A DNA stretch of 64,000 nt from Kineosporiaceae bacterium (GTDB lineage Bacteria; Actinomycetota; Actinomycetes; Actinomycetales; Kineosporiaceae), in NCBI GenBank assembly GCA_016713225.1, contig JADJPO010000004.1, positions 62,001 through 126,000 of the forward strand. Direction: 5' to 3'. Shown here one piece after another: positions 55,685 through 64,000 of the stretch (its first letter is position 1; every line of letters begins with the position of its first letter). The notes under the pieces are model-generated. The model was not told where the DNA came from and ran no database searches. It saw nothing but the letters and a program-made list of their open reading frames with translations. The translations under genes were made by a program, and so were the position numbers.

Positions 55685-56713
55685 TCAGAAGACCGGGACG
55701 ACATCCCTCAGGTCGATGTCGGTGACCTCCTCACCGGTGATGCCCACCTCGGGAATCGCCGGGAACGGGATGCCGTACCGGTCGAGCACACCCTTGAGAT
55801 TGAGCATGGCGCGGCGCCAGTTGTCCCGCTTCTCCTCGTAGGCGGGAATGGCGAAGCCGGCCCGACGGGCGACGTCCTCGGCCTCTCGCTGGGTGGCGAT
55901 GAAGTCCTCCGGCAGGTCCCAGAACTCGGCCGGCGGCTCGAACAGCACCGCGGACAGGAACAGGTAGCCAGCCCGGATCTGCTTGGTGATCAACGGGTGG
56001 CGCGACACGTCCAGGCGGGGATAGTCGCGCTCCATCAGCGCCATGCAGATCCCCATGTGGCGCCCCTCGTCGCGACCGATCCGCCGGAAGGCGTCCTGGA
56101 ACACGGTCTCGGTGCACCGGGCGGCCATCTGGTGGAAGATCGTCGCGGCGGCGATCTCACCCATCAGGAACGAGGAGAACAACACCGCCAGGTCGTAGTG
56201 CGGGACGGCGTCCTTGTAGGCCTCCCAATAGCGGCCCCCGTTGTAGAACAGCCAACGGACGTTCTTCTGCAGCCGCTGCCCCAGCTCGGTCCTCGGCTGA
56301 TAGGTCAGCGGATCCTCGTGCCCGAGCACACGGGCCAACGAGAGCCGACACATCTGCTCGTGCACCTGCTCGTCCCGGGTGACGCTGAGGAAGCAACGCC
56401 GCACCACGTCGTCCTCGTGGTTCTCGTAGGTCTTGACGAGGGCGGTGGCGAACACCGGCGGCGCCGAGGCGTCGAAGACCGACAACAACGTCCACCAGTA
56501 ACCGATCGCCTCGCGCTGTTCCCAGGTGTACTTGGCCGGGTTGAACGAATCCCAGGCGAGCTTGGCCGGATCCCAGAGTTCCTTCTGCGCCGAGGCCCAG
56601 ATCTCCTCCAACTTCGCCGGCCCCGTCGGCCAGCTCAGCGGGTAGATGTTGGGTTGCCGAGTGTCCGGGGGGTACTCCTGCAGGTGTGCGATCTTCTCGT
56701 GGTGAGCGGACAC
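55685..56713 (-). CDS. Ferritin-like diiron oxygenase (R2-like)
   Basis: A 342-aa four-helix-bundle protein with the E-ExxH-E-ExxH iron-binding pattern: Glu97 or Glu100, Glu115-xx-His118 (DEQVHEQM), Glu186 (MGEIAAA) and Glu216-xx-His219 (DEGRHMG). The remainder is unlike the PaaA/MMO catalytic subunits by eye, so the substrate is unknown; fatty acid, aldehyde or aromatic hydroxylation are options. With the reductase downstream it forms a likely two-component oxygenase. GTG at 56713 has AGGAGA upstream. A strong palindromic operator lies at 56789. Confidence 0.78.
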   Translation of the reverse strand: MSAHHEKIAHLQEYPPDTRQPNIYPLSWPTGPAKLEEIWASAQKELWDPAKLAWDSFNPAKYTWEQREAIGYWWTLLSVFDASAPPVFATALVKTYENHEDDVVRRCFLSVTRDEQVHEQMCRLSLARVLGHEDPLTYQPRTELGQRLQKNVRWLFYNGGRYWEAYKDAVPHYDLAVLFSSFLMGEIAAATIFHQMAARCTETVFQDAFRRIGRDEGRHMGICMALMERDYPRLDVSRHPLITKQIRAGYLFLSAVLFEPPAEFWDLPEDFIATQREAEDVARRAGFAIPAYEEKRDNWRRAMLNLKGVLDRYGIPFPAIPEVGITGEEVTDIDLRDVVPVF

Positions 56714-56788
56714 GGGACATCTCCTCTTCGTCAGGCGGCCGGGGCACACGCCGTCCGGTACCGGGGTGACCCCGTCGACGGAACGTTT

Positions 56789-56806
56789 ACCGACTGATCG
56801 TTCGGT
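56789..56806. promoter_or_regulatory. TetR-type palindrome, site C of five
   Basis: ACCGACTGATCGTTCGGT; 14 of 18 positions are symmetrical. It is 76 nt upstream of the diiron oxygenase operon and 147 nt upstream of the divergent paaH-like gene. Confidence 0.7.
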
Positions 56807-56909
56807 TATATGGTTAGCAATCTGAGCCGCACCCGCACCTACTGTCAAGGCATGTCACCGGTGACCTTTCGCCCCGAAGGCGGGTACTTCCGACCGACCC
56901 CGCACGGCG

Positions 56910-56927
56910 ACATACTGAACATTCGGT
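56910..56927. promoter_or_regulatory. TetR-type palindrome, site D of five
   Basis: ACATACTGAACATTCGGT, with near-symmetrical core ACTGAACATTCGGT. It is 27 nt upstream of paaH. Confidence 0.65.
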
Positions 56928-56953
56928 AATCACGGCAGGATCGAGGAGAGGTC

Positions 56954-58501
56954 ATGTCCCACGGGCTGGAGCCGAGCGCCGGGATCGGGGTCGTGGGGGT
57001 CGGCACGATGGGGTCCGGCATCGCGCAGATCGCTGCCCTGGCGGGCCATCAGGTGATCATGGTCGACGCCGTTGCGGGGCGAGCCGACGAAGCCGTCGGG
57101 CGACTCCGAGCGCAGCTGGCCGCCCTGGTCGCCAAGGGCCGGCTCGACGCCGCTACCGCCGAGGCGACCGGCGACCGGCTGGGCTCGGGCGACGACCTCG
57201 GCGCCTTGGCACCGGCGGCGCTGGTGATCGAGGCCGCCGCCGAGACCCTCGACGTCAAGACCGCGCTGTTCACCGCGCTCGAGGCGATCGTCGATGAGGA
57301 CTGCATCCTCGCCACCAACACCTCCTCGCTGTCCGTCTCGGCGATCGCCGCTGCGCTACGCCGGCGGCAGCGCCTGGTCGGCATGCACTTCTTCAACCCG
57401 GCGCCGGTGATGCGGCTGGTCGAGGTGGTCTCGGGGCTCGACACCGATCCGGCGGTGGCCGAGCGGGTCGCGGCCACCGCGCGCGCCTGGGGCAAGAGCC
57501 CGATCCACGTGGCCTCCACGCCGGGGTTCGTGGTCAACCGGGTGGCCCGGCCCTTCTACGGTGAGGCGCTGCGGGCGGTCGAGGAACGCGCCGCCGACCC
57601 GGCGACCATCGACGCGGTGATCCGCGAGTGCGGCGGCTTCCGCATGGGCCCGCTGGAACTGACCGACCTGATCGGCCAGGACATCAACCACGCCGCCAAC
57701 CGCAGCGTCTGGGAGGCCTTCGGCCACGATCCGCGCTACACCCCGTCGCTGGCCCAGCGCGCCCTGGTGGACGCCGGACGGCTGGGTCGCAAGAGCGGGC
57801 GCGGCTTCTACTGCTATGACGGCGCCGAGCGGCCGGCCCCGGCAACGGCCGATCCGACACCGGCGCCGGCCGAGGTGAGCGTGCAGGGCGAATGGAGGGT
57901 CTGGTCACCGCTGTGGGACCGGATCGCGGCCGGGGGCGTCACCGTGCACCGCACCCCCGCGACCGAGCGAGCAGCCGGATCGGCGGCCGGGCCGGCACTG
58001 GCCCGGACGGCAGGCATCACCCTGGTGCCCACGACCGGTCGCACGGCCACCGAGCTGGCCCGCGAACTCGGCGGACCGGTGGCGGTGATCGACCTGGTAC
58101 GCGAGGCGGCGACCAGCCCGCGGTGGGCCATTGCCGTCGACGACGGTTGCCCACCGGCGGCGCGCGCAGCGGCGGTCGGGCTGCTGCAGGCCGGCGGCGC
58201 CGCAGTGAGCGTGGTGGCCGACGTCCCGGGACTGGTGCTGGCGCGCACGGTTGCCATGCTGGTCAACGAGGCGGCGGACGTCGCCGGGCGGGGCGTGGCG
58301 CGGGCGATGGACGTCGACCGCGCCATGGAATGGGGCGCGAACTACCCGCAGGGGCCACTGACCTGGGGGGACGAGGTCGGGGCCGCCTGGGTGGTGGCAC
58401 TGCTGGACACCCTGGGCGCCTACCACGGCGACGGCCGGTACCGGCCGTGCCCCACCATGCGCCGAGCGGCCCTGGGCGCTCGATCCCTGCGCGACCTCTG
58501 A
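56954..58501 (+). CDS. paaH: 3-hydroxyadipyl-CoA dehydrogenase-like 3-hydroxyacyl-CoA dehydrogenase
   Basis: A 515-aa NAD-dependent enzyme of the PaaH/PaaC type. GIGVVGVGTMGSGIAQIAALAGHQV is the Rossmann site, MHFFNPAPVMRLVEVV the catalytic His segment, and FVVNRVARPFYGEALRAVEE the dimer region; a second partial 3HCDH domain fills about 405-500. It should oxidise 3-hydroxyadipyl-CoA in phenylacetate degradation. It is directly upstream of a PaaJ-like thiolase and carries site D. It is somewhat longer than the 475-aa E. coli enzyme owing to an Ala/Pro linker around residues 290-310. Confidence 0.88.
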   Translation: MSHGLEPSAGIGVVGVGTMGSGIAQIAALAGHQVIMVDAVAGRADEAVGRLRAQLAALVAKGRLDAATAEATGDRLGSGDDLGALAPAALVIEAAAETLDVKTALFTALEAIVDEDCILATNTSSLSVSAIAAALRRRQRLVGMHFFNPAPVMRLVEVVSGLDTDPAVAERVAATARAWGKSPIHVASTPGFVVNRVARPFYGEALRAVEERAADPATIDAVIRECGGFRMGPLELTDLIGQDINHAANRSVWEAFGHDPRYTPSLAQRALVDAGRLGRKSGRGFYCYDGAERPAPATADPTPAPAEVSVQGEWRVWSPLWDRIAAGGVTVHRTPATERAAGSAAGPALARTAGITLVPTTGRTATELARELGGPVAVIDLVREAATSPRWAIAVDDGCPPAARAAAVGLLQAGGAAVSVVADVPGLVLARTVAMLVNEAADVAGRGVARAMDVDRAMEWGANYPQGPLTWGDEVGAAWVVALLDTLGAYHGDGRYRPCPTMRRAALGARSLRDL

Positions 58502-58578
58502 GGCGAACCCGGACGCGCACGAACCACCGACGAACCACCACGACGAACCACACGACGAGGCTGGAGAGCGAGCACACC

Positions 58579-59778
<1,200 letters not shown>

Positions 59779-59834
59779 CCTGCTGTGCGGGAACGGATGT
59801 CCGAGGCGTTGACTTTGTCCTCGAGGAACTAGAA

Positions 59835-59852
59835 ACTGACTGAACGTTCGTT
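59835..59852. promoter_or_regulatory. TetR-type palindrome, site E of five
   Basis: ACTGACTGAACGTTCGTT, with a perfect GAACGTTC core. It ends 16 nt before the paaA start, just ahead of the GGAGG ribosome site, so a bound repressor would block initiation or elongation of paaABCDE. Confidence 0.7.
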
Positions 59853-59867
59853 AATTGGAGGCATGCT

Positions 59868-60860
59868 GTGTACGGCAACTACGACACCGAGATCGCCCCC
59901 GCCCCCGACGACGGCGCGACAGATCGCCAGGCGCAGTTCGACCAGTTGATCGCCGACGATCAGCGCATCGAGCCCCGCGACTGGATGCCCGAGGGCTACC
60001 GCAAGACGCTGATCCGCCAAGTGGCCCAGCATGCCCACTCGGAGATCATCGGCATGCAGCCGGAGGGCAACTGGATCACCCGGGCGCCGAGCCTGCGACG
60101 CAAGGCGATCCTGATCGCCAAGGTGCAGGACGAGGGCGGCCACGGGCTGTACCTGTACTCGGCCTGCGAGACCCTGGGCGTCGACCGGGACGACCTGCTC
60201 GACCAGCTACACGCCGGTCGGCAGCGGTACTCCAGCATCTTCAATTACCCGGCCCTCACCTGGGCCGACGTCGGCGCGATCGGCTGGCTGGTCGACGGCG
60301 CCGCGATCATGAACCAGGTGCCGTTGTGCCGGTGTTCCTACGGCCCCTACGCCCGGGCGATGATCCGGATCTGCAAGGAGGAGTCCTTCCACCAGCGGCA
60401 GGGCTTCGAGATCCTCTACACCCTGGCTCAGGGCACCCCGGCCCAGAAGGAGATGGCCCAGGACGCGGTGAACCGGTTCTGGGCGCCGGCCCTGATGATG
60501 TTCGGCCCGCCGGACGCCTCCTCGCCGCACTCGGTGCAGTCGATGGCCTGGGGCATCAAACGGTTCAGCAACGACGAACTGCGCCAACGGTTCGTCGATA
60601 TGAGCGTGCCTCAGGCCGAGGTGCTGGGCCTGACCCTGCCCGATCCCGACCTGCGGTGGAACGCCGAGCGTGGCCACTACGACTTCGGCGAGCTCGACTG
60701 GGACGAGTTCAGCCGTGTGATCGGCGGCGACGGCCCCTGCAACGTCCAGCGCATGACCCGCCGGATCCGCGCCCACGAGGAGGGCGCCTGGGTCCGGGAG
60801 GCGGCTCAGGCCTACGCCGCCAAGCAGGCAGCCCGCACCCAGGAGGTGGCAGCGTCATGA
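59868..60860 (+). CDS. paaA: Phenylacetyl-CoA epoxidase, catalytic diiron subunit
   Basis: A 330-aa PaaA, which with PaaC, PaaB and PaaD epoxidises phenylacetyl-CoA to the ring 1,2-epoxide using O2 and NADPH-derived electrons. Diiron-binding blocks KVQDEGGHGLYLYSACETLG and RICKEESFHQRQGFEILY hold the ExxH pairs. MPEGYRKTLIRQVAQHAHSEIIGMQPEGNWITRAPSL is the conserved N-terminal part. GTG at 59868 has TTGGAGG upstream, with operator site E just before it. First gene of paaABCDE. Confidence 0.95.
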   Translation: MYGNYDTEIAPAPDDGATDRQAQFDQLIADDQRIEPRDWMPEGYRKTLIRQVAQHAHSEIIGMQPEGNWITRAPSLRRKAILIAKVQDEGGHGLYLYSACETLGVDRDDLLDQLHAGRQRYSSIFNYPALTWADVGAIGWLVDGAAIMNQVPLCRCSYGPYARAMIRICKEESFHQRQGFEILYTLAQGTPAQKEMAQDAVNRFWAPALMMFGPPDASSPHSVQSMAWGIKRFSNDELRQRFVDMSVPQAEVLGLTLPDPDLRWNAERGHYDFGELDWDEFSRVIGGDGPCNVQRMTRRIRAHEEGAWVREAAQAYAAKQAARTQEVAAS

Positions 60861-61183
60861 CCCAGACCTCGCACAACCCCACACCGACGAACGGTTCCGG
60901 TCGTCGTGGCTGGCCGCTGTGGGAGGTGTTCATCCGCGCCCGCCGCGGCCTGGCCCACCAACACGTCGGCAGCCTGCACGCCCCGGACGCCGCATTGGCA
61001 CTGCAGAACGCCCGAGACACCTATACCCGCCGCGGCGAGGGGGTCTCGATCTGGGTGGTGCCGTCGACCGCAATCGTGGCCAGCAGTCCGGAGGAGAAGG
61101 ACCCGTTCTTCGACCCGGCGCTCGACAAGGCCTACCGGCACCCGACGTTCTACGACATCCCGGAGGGGGTCGAGCACCTGTGA
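60857..61183 (+). CDS. paaB: Phenylacetyl-CoA epoxidase subunit PaaB
   Basis: A 108-aa small subunit. WPLWEVFIRARRGLAHQHVGSLHAPDAALALQNARDTYTRR and GVSIWVVPSTAIVASSPEEKDPFFDP are diagnostic. It bridges the PaaAC heterodimers. ATG overlaps the paaA stop (ATGA). Confidence 0.95.
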   Translation: MTQTSHNPTPTNGSGRRGWPLWEVFIRARRGLAHQHVGSLHAPDAALALQNARDTYTRRGEGVSIWVVPSTAIVASSPEEKDPFFDPALDKAYRHPTFYDIPEGVEHL

Positions 61184-61965
61184 CGCCACCCCCCGTGACC
61201 AGTGCCCTGGCCATCGGGGCGCTGCCGGCCACCGCACGCTATGCACTGGCCCTGGGCGACGACGCGTTGATCCTGGGCCAGCGGCTGGGTGAGTGGATCG
61301 CCGATGCGCCCCAGCTCGAGGAGGATCTCGCGCTGGCGAACATCTCCCTCGACCTCATCGGCCAGGCACGCATCCTGCTCAGCTACGCCGGCGAGCTCGA
61401 GGGCGCCGGCCACACCGAGGACGACCTCGCCTACTGGCGCGACGACAACCAGTTCCGCAACGTGCACCTGGTCGAGCAGCCCAACGGCGACTTCGCGGTG
61501 ACCATGGCGCGTCAGCTGGTGTTCGCCTCCTACCAGTACGAGCTGTACCGGGCACTGCAGGACTCCGGCGACGAGGCCCTGGCCGCCCTGGCCGCCAAGG
61601 CGTTCAAGGAGGTCAGCTACCACCGCGAGCACGCCCGCACCTGGGTGGTCCGCCTCGGGGACGGCACGCAGGAGTCGCACCGGCGCATGCAGGCCGGGCT
61701 GGAGGCGGTCTGGCCCGGGGTTCCCGAGTTGTTCGAGCCGGACGAGGTGACCCTGGCCCTGCCCAGCGTGGCGGTGGACCCGGCAACGCTCGAGCCGGAC
61801 TGGGGCCGTTTCGTGGACGACGTGCTGGCCCAGGCGACGCTGACCCGGCCCACGCCGCGGTGGCGCTCGCGGGGCGGGCGCTCGGGGCTGCACACCGAGC
61901 ACCTGGGGCACCTGCTGGCCCCGATGCAGCACCTGCACCGCTCGCACCCGGGCGCCTCCTGGTGA
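61180..61965 (+). CDS. paaC: Phenylacetyl-CoA epoxidase structural subunit PaaC
   Basis: A 261-aa four-helix-bundle protein paralogous to PaaA that has lost its metal site. ALGDDALILGQRLGEWIADAPQLEEDLALANISLDLIGQAR and FRNVHLVEQPNGDFAVTMARQLVF followed by YHREHARTWVVRLGDGTQESHRR are typical. It stabilises PaaA and binds CoA substrate with it. GTG overlaps the paaB stop. Confidence 0.95.
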   Translation: MTPPPVTSALAIGALPATARYALALGDDALILGQRLGEWIADAPQLEEDLALANISLDLIGQARILLSYAGELEGAGHTEDDLAYWRDDNQFRNVHLVEQPNGDFAVTMARQLVFASYQYELYRALQDSGDEALAALAAKAFKEVSYHREHARTWVVRLGDGTQESHRRMQAGLEAVWPGVPELFEPDEVTLALPSVAVDPATLEPDWGRFVDDVLAQATLTRPTPRWRSRGGRSGLHTEHLGHLLAPMQHLHRSHPGASW

Positions 61966-61982
61966 GCGCGGAGGTGAGAGCC

Positions 61983-62492
61983 GTGACTGCCGACACCGCA
62001 ACCCTTCTCGCGGCGGCACGCGACGTGCCCGACCCGGAGATCCCGGTGATCACCCTGGGCGACCTGGGCGTGATCCGCGATCTGCGGGTGGACGATGCGG
62101 GCACGGTCCACGTCGAGGTGACCCCCACCTACGTGGGCTGCCCCGCCACCGCGGTGATCGCCCAGGACGTCGCGACCGCGGTACGCGCGGCCGGGGCGTC
62201 TCGCGTCGAGGTGCACACGGTGCTCGCCCCCGCCTGGACCACCGACTGGATCAGCGAGGAAGGCCGGACCAAGCTGCGCGAGTACGGCATCGCGCCGCCC
62301 GGCCCCGTCGTTCCCCCGGCCTCGACCCGGCCCACCCGGGAGGGCGCGGTGCCGCTGCCTGTGCTGGTCCGCTGCCCGCGCTGCGGTTCCGCCAACACCC
62401 GCGAGGTGACGCGATTCGGCTCCACCCCGTGCAAGGCCCTGATGACCTGCCAGTCCTGTGCCGAACCCTTCGACTCCTTCAAGGCGATCTGA
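61983..62492 (+). CDS. paaD: Phenylacetyl-CoA epoxidase maturation protein PaaD
   Basis: A 169-aa DUF59 protein. The domain covers about 5-95 (RDVPDPEIPVITLGDLGVIRDLRV) and the C-terminus carries four Cys in two CxxC-type pairs (CPRCGSANTREVTRFGSTPCKALMTCQSC), as in PaaD/FeS assembly proteins. It is needed for epoxidase activity. GTG at 61983 with GGAGGTGAG 10 nt upstream is preferred; GTG at 61962 overlaps the paaC stop but has no ribosome site, so the true start is uncertain by seven codons. Confidence 0.92.
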   Translation: MTADTATLLAAARDVPDPEIPVITLGDLGVIRDLRVDDAGTVHVEVTPTYVGCPATAVIAQDVATAVRAAGASRVEVHTVLAPAWTTDWISEEGRTKLREYGIAPPGPVVPPASTRPTREGAVPLPVLVRCPRCGSANTREVTRFGSTPCKALMTCQSCAEPFDSFKAI

Positions 62493-63649
62493 TGGCTGAC
62501 ACCACTGCATCCGCTGCGGCGCAACCGACCCCGACCGGCACGCCGCGCCGGCACTCCGTCTTCCACTCCTTGCGGGTGGCCTCCATCGAGCGACTCACCG
62601 ACGACGCCATATCGATCACCTTCGACGTCCCGGCCGACCTGCGCGAGGCGTTCCGCTTCCGTCCCGGGCAGCACCTGTCGGTGCGCGCCGAGGCGGTGGG
62701 TGACGACATCCGGCGCAACTACTCGATCTGCTCGGCGCCGAGCACTGGAACCCTGCGCATCGGCGTGAAACGCCTTCCCGGCGGGGCGTTCTCGGGGTAC
62801 GCGACCCGCAAGCTGCTACCCGGCGATGTGCTGGACGTGATGACCCCCACCGGCAGCTTCGTGGTCGACCCCGACCCGGCCCGCCGGCGTCACTACGGGG
62901 CACTGGCCGCCGGTTCGGGGATCACCCCGATCCTGTCCATCCTGACCAGCGCGCTCGAGGTGGAGCCCGAGAGCGCCGCCACCCTGATCTACCTGAACAA
63001 GAGCACGCTCAACATCATGTTCCTGGAGGAGCTCGAGGACCTGAAGAACCGGTTCCCGGACCGGTTCAACCTGATCCACGTGCTCGACGAGGAGCAGACC
63101 GACGTCGACCTGTTGTCCGGCCGGCTCGACGAGGACCGGCTGCGCCGGATCATGACCCACCTCGTGCTCGTCGAGGAGATCGACGCCTGGTACCTGTGCG
63201 GGCCGTTGCCCCTGACCGACCTGACCCGCCAGGTGCTGCTGGACTCCGGCGTCCCCGAGGAGGCCGTGCACCGCGAGCTGTTCCACGTCGGCCCACCGGT
63301 CGACCGCGCGGCGATCGCGGCGTCCGGGCCGGGCGGAATGGGCGGCGCGACGGAGGCGGACGCGTCCACGGGGTCGCAGGTCACCGTGATCCTGGACGGG
63401 CGTTCGCAGAGCTTCCTGCTGCCCACCGAGGGCGCCTCGGTGCTGGACGCCACCCTGCGCTACCGGCGGGATGCCCCGTACGCGTGCAAGAACGCGGTGT
63501 GCGGCACCTGCCGCGCCAAGGTCGTCCAGGGCCAGGTGCGGATGGACTCCAACTTCGCCCTGGAGCCCAACGAGGTGGCCGCAGGGTTCGTGCTCACCTG
63601 CCAGGCCCACCCGGTCACCGACCAGGTGACCATCGATTTCGACCAGTGA
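62492..63649 (+). CDS. paaE: Phenylacetyl-CoA epoxidase reductase PaaE
   Basis: A 385-aa flavin- and iron-sulfur reductase. It has an FAD domain (FRFRPGQHLSVRAEAVGDDIRRNYSICSAPSTG), NADPH domain (ALAAGSGITPILSILTSAL) and a C-terminal plant-type [2Fe-2S] ferredoxin (YACKNAVCGTCRAKV..LTCQAHP). It passes electrons from NADPH to the diiron site of PaaA. The ATG overlaps the paaD stop (TGATG). Order is FAD-NAD-Fe-S, the reverse of the reductase at 54632. Confidence 0.95.
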   Translation: MADTTASAAAQPTPTGTPRRHSVFHSLRVASIERLTDDAISITFDVPADLREAFRFRPGQHLSVRAEAVGDDIRRNYSICSAPSTGTLRIGVKRLPGGAFSGYATRKLLPGDVLDVMTPTGSFVVDPDPARRRHYGALAAGSGITPILSILTSALEVEPESAATLIYLNKSTLNIMFLEELEDLKNRFPDRFNLIHVLDEEQTDVDLLSGRLDEDRLRRIMTHLVLVEEIDAWYLCGPLPLTDLTRQVLLDSGVPEEAVHRELFHVGPPVDRAAIAASGPGGMGGATEADASTGSQVTVILDGRSQSFLLPTEGASVLDATLRYRRDAPYACKNAVCGTCRAKVVQGQVRMDSNFALEPNEVAAGFVLTCQAHPVTDQVTIDFDQ

Positions 63650-63656
63650 TCTCGAC

Positions 63657-63694
63657 CGGCTCGATCCACCCGATTCACGGCTCGATCCACCCGA
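63657..63694 (+). repeat. 17-bp direct repeat, 21-bp period, between paaE and the next gene
   Basis: CGGCTCGATCCACCCGA occurs at 63657-63673 and 63678-63694. It starts 7 nt past the paaE stop and ends before the hydratase ribosome region. Confidence 0.85.
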
Positions 63695-63711
63695 CTTAAG
63701 GACACACGCAG

Positions 63712-64000
63712 ATGGCCCTCGTACGCACCTCGCGTCGCGGTTCGGCACTCTTGATCGGTTTGCACCGACCGGACAAGCACAATGCCCTGGACGAAGTCAT
63801 GGTCGCCGAGATCGACCGGGCGCTCACCGAGGCATCCCGGGAACCGTGCGTGGTGATCGTGCACTCCACCACGCCGGGCATCTTCGCCGCCGGAGCGGAC
63901 ATCGCCGAGCTGATCGAGCGGGACGCCGACGCCGCTCTGCGCGCGATCAACGCCGGCCTGTTCGACCGGCTGGAGGCCCACCGCTGGCCCACCATCGCCC
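63712..64000 (+). CDS. Enoyl-CoA hydratase/isomerase, 3 prime end beyond window
   Basis: The visible 96 residues read MALVRTSRRGSALLIGLHRPDKHNALDEVMVAEIDRALTEA and then TTPGIFAAGADIAELI, the crotonase-fold oxyanion-hole signature (FxAGADI). The paa pathway needs PaaF, PaaG and PaaZ after the epoxidase, so this is probably paaF or paaG. Which cannot be told without the C-terminal half. AAGGACACACGCAG lies upstream of the ATG. Confidence 0.8.
   Translation, partial: MALVRTSRRGSALLIGLHRPDKHNALDEVMVAEIDRALTEASREPCVVIVHSTTPGIFAAGADIAELIERDADAALRAINAGLFDRLEAHRWPTIA

Overview
This 64 kb window is high-GC, densely packed actinobacterial chromosome. The evidence is the codon use, frequent GTG starts, a mycobacterial-type truncated haemoglobin O, a mycothiol-type DsbA-family protein, an SpoIIE phosphatase and an anti-sigma antagonist. 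I see no rRNA, tRNA, CRISPR array, prophage or insertion sequence.

Region 1 (1-10.3 kb) holds housekeeping and accessory enzymes: a DUF998 membrane protein cut by the window edge, a VOC protein, an amidase followed by a decayed methyltransferase remnant, a TetR/amidohydrolase divergent pair with an 18-bp palindrome between them, two alpha/beta hydrolases, two penicillin-recognising-type serine hydrolases and a chorismate-lyase-like protein. Region 2 (10.3-28.5 kb) carries an SpoIIE phosphatase and a backbone whose order resembles the Mycobacterium tuberculosis segment rpiB, DsbA-like protein, pepN, glbO. Extra genes interrupt it: an ornithine-cyclodeaminase-like/old-yellow-enzyme pair, a DUF2867/TetR pair, a DUF559 gene, malQ, a prolyl oligopeptidase and an MscS channel. 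Two families of long perfect or near-perfect palindromes, two copies each, sit at gene ends here and bracket the DUF2867/TetR pair and the DUF559 gene.

Region 3 (28.6-41.2 kb) has a three-gene oxidoreductase operon (quinone reductase-like, SDR, acyl-CoA dehydrogenase) and a tightly overlapping five-gene operon: NfnA-like and NfnB-like flavoproteins, 2-oxoacid:ferredoxin oxidoreductase alpha and beta, and an unrecognised 758-aa protein ending in a Fe-S ferredoxin-like domain. This operon is bracketed in direct orientation by a broken and an intact copy of the same acyl-CoA thioesterase gene. I think this redox module is the most unusual system in the window.

Region 4 (41.2-56.7 kb) is a storage-lipid and carboxylate block: phaB, phaC, phaA, two acyl-CoA ligases, a PHA-depolymerase-like hydrolase, an MFS transporter, an ActP/DUF485 symporter pair, a WS/DGAT acyltransferase, and a diiron oxygenase with its ferredoxin reductase. 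Region 5 (56.9-64 kb) is phenylacetate catabolism: paaH, paaJ, paaABCDE and the start of an enoyl-CoA hydratase.

Five promoters in regions 4 and 5 share an 18-bp TetR-type palindrome (roughly ACYGACYGAWCGTTCGGT). This suggests one repressor coordinates acyl-CoA ligase, symporter, diiron oxygenase/wax ester and phenylacetate genes. A plausible reading is that aromatic and fatty acids are imported, CoA-activated and degraded to acetyl-CoA, then stored as PHA or neutral lipid, with the Nfn/Kor module balancing ferredoxin, NADH and NADPH. That link is inference.
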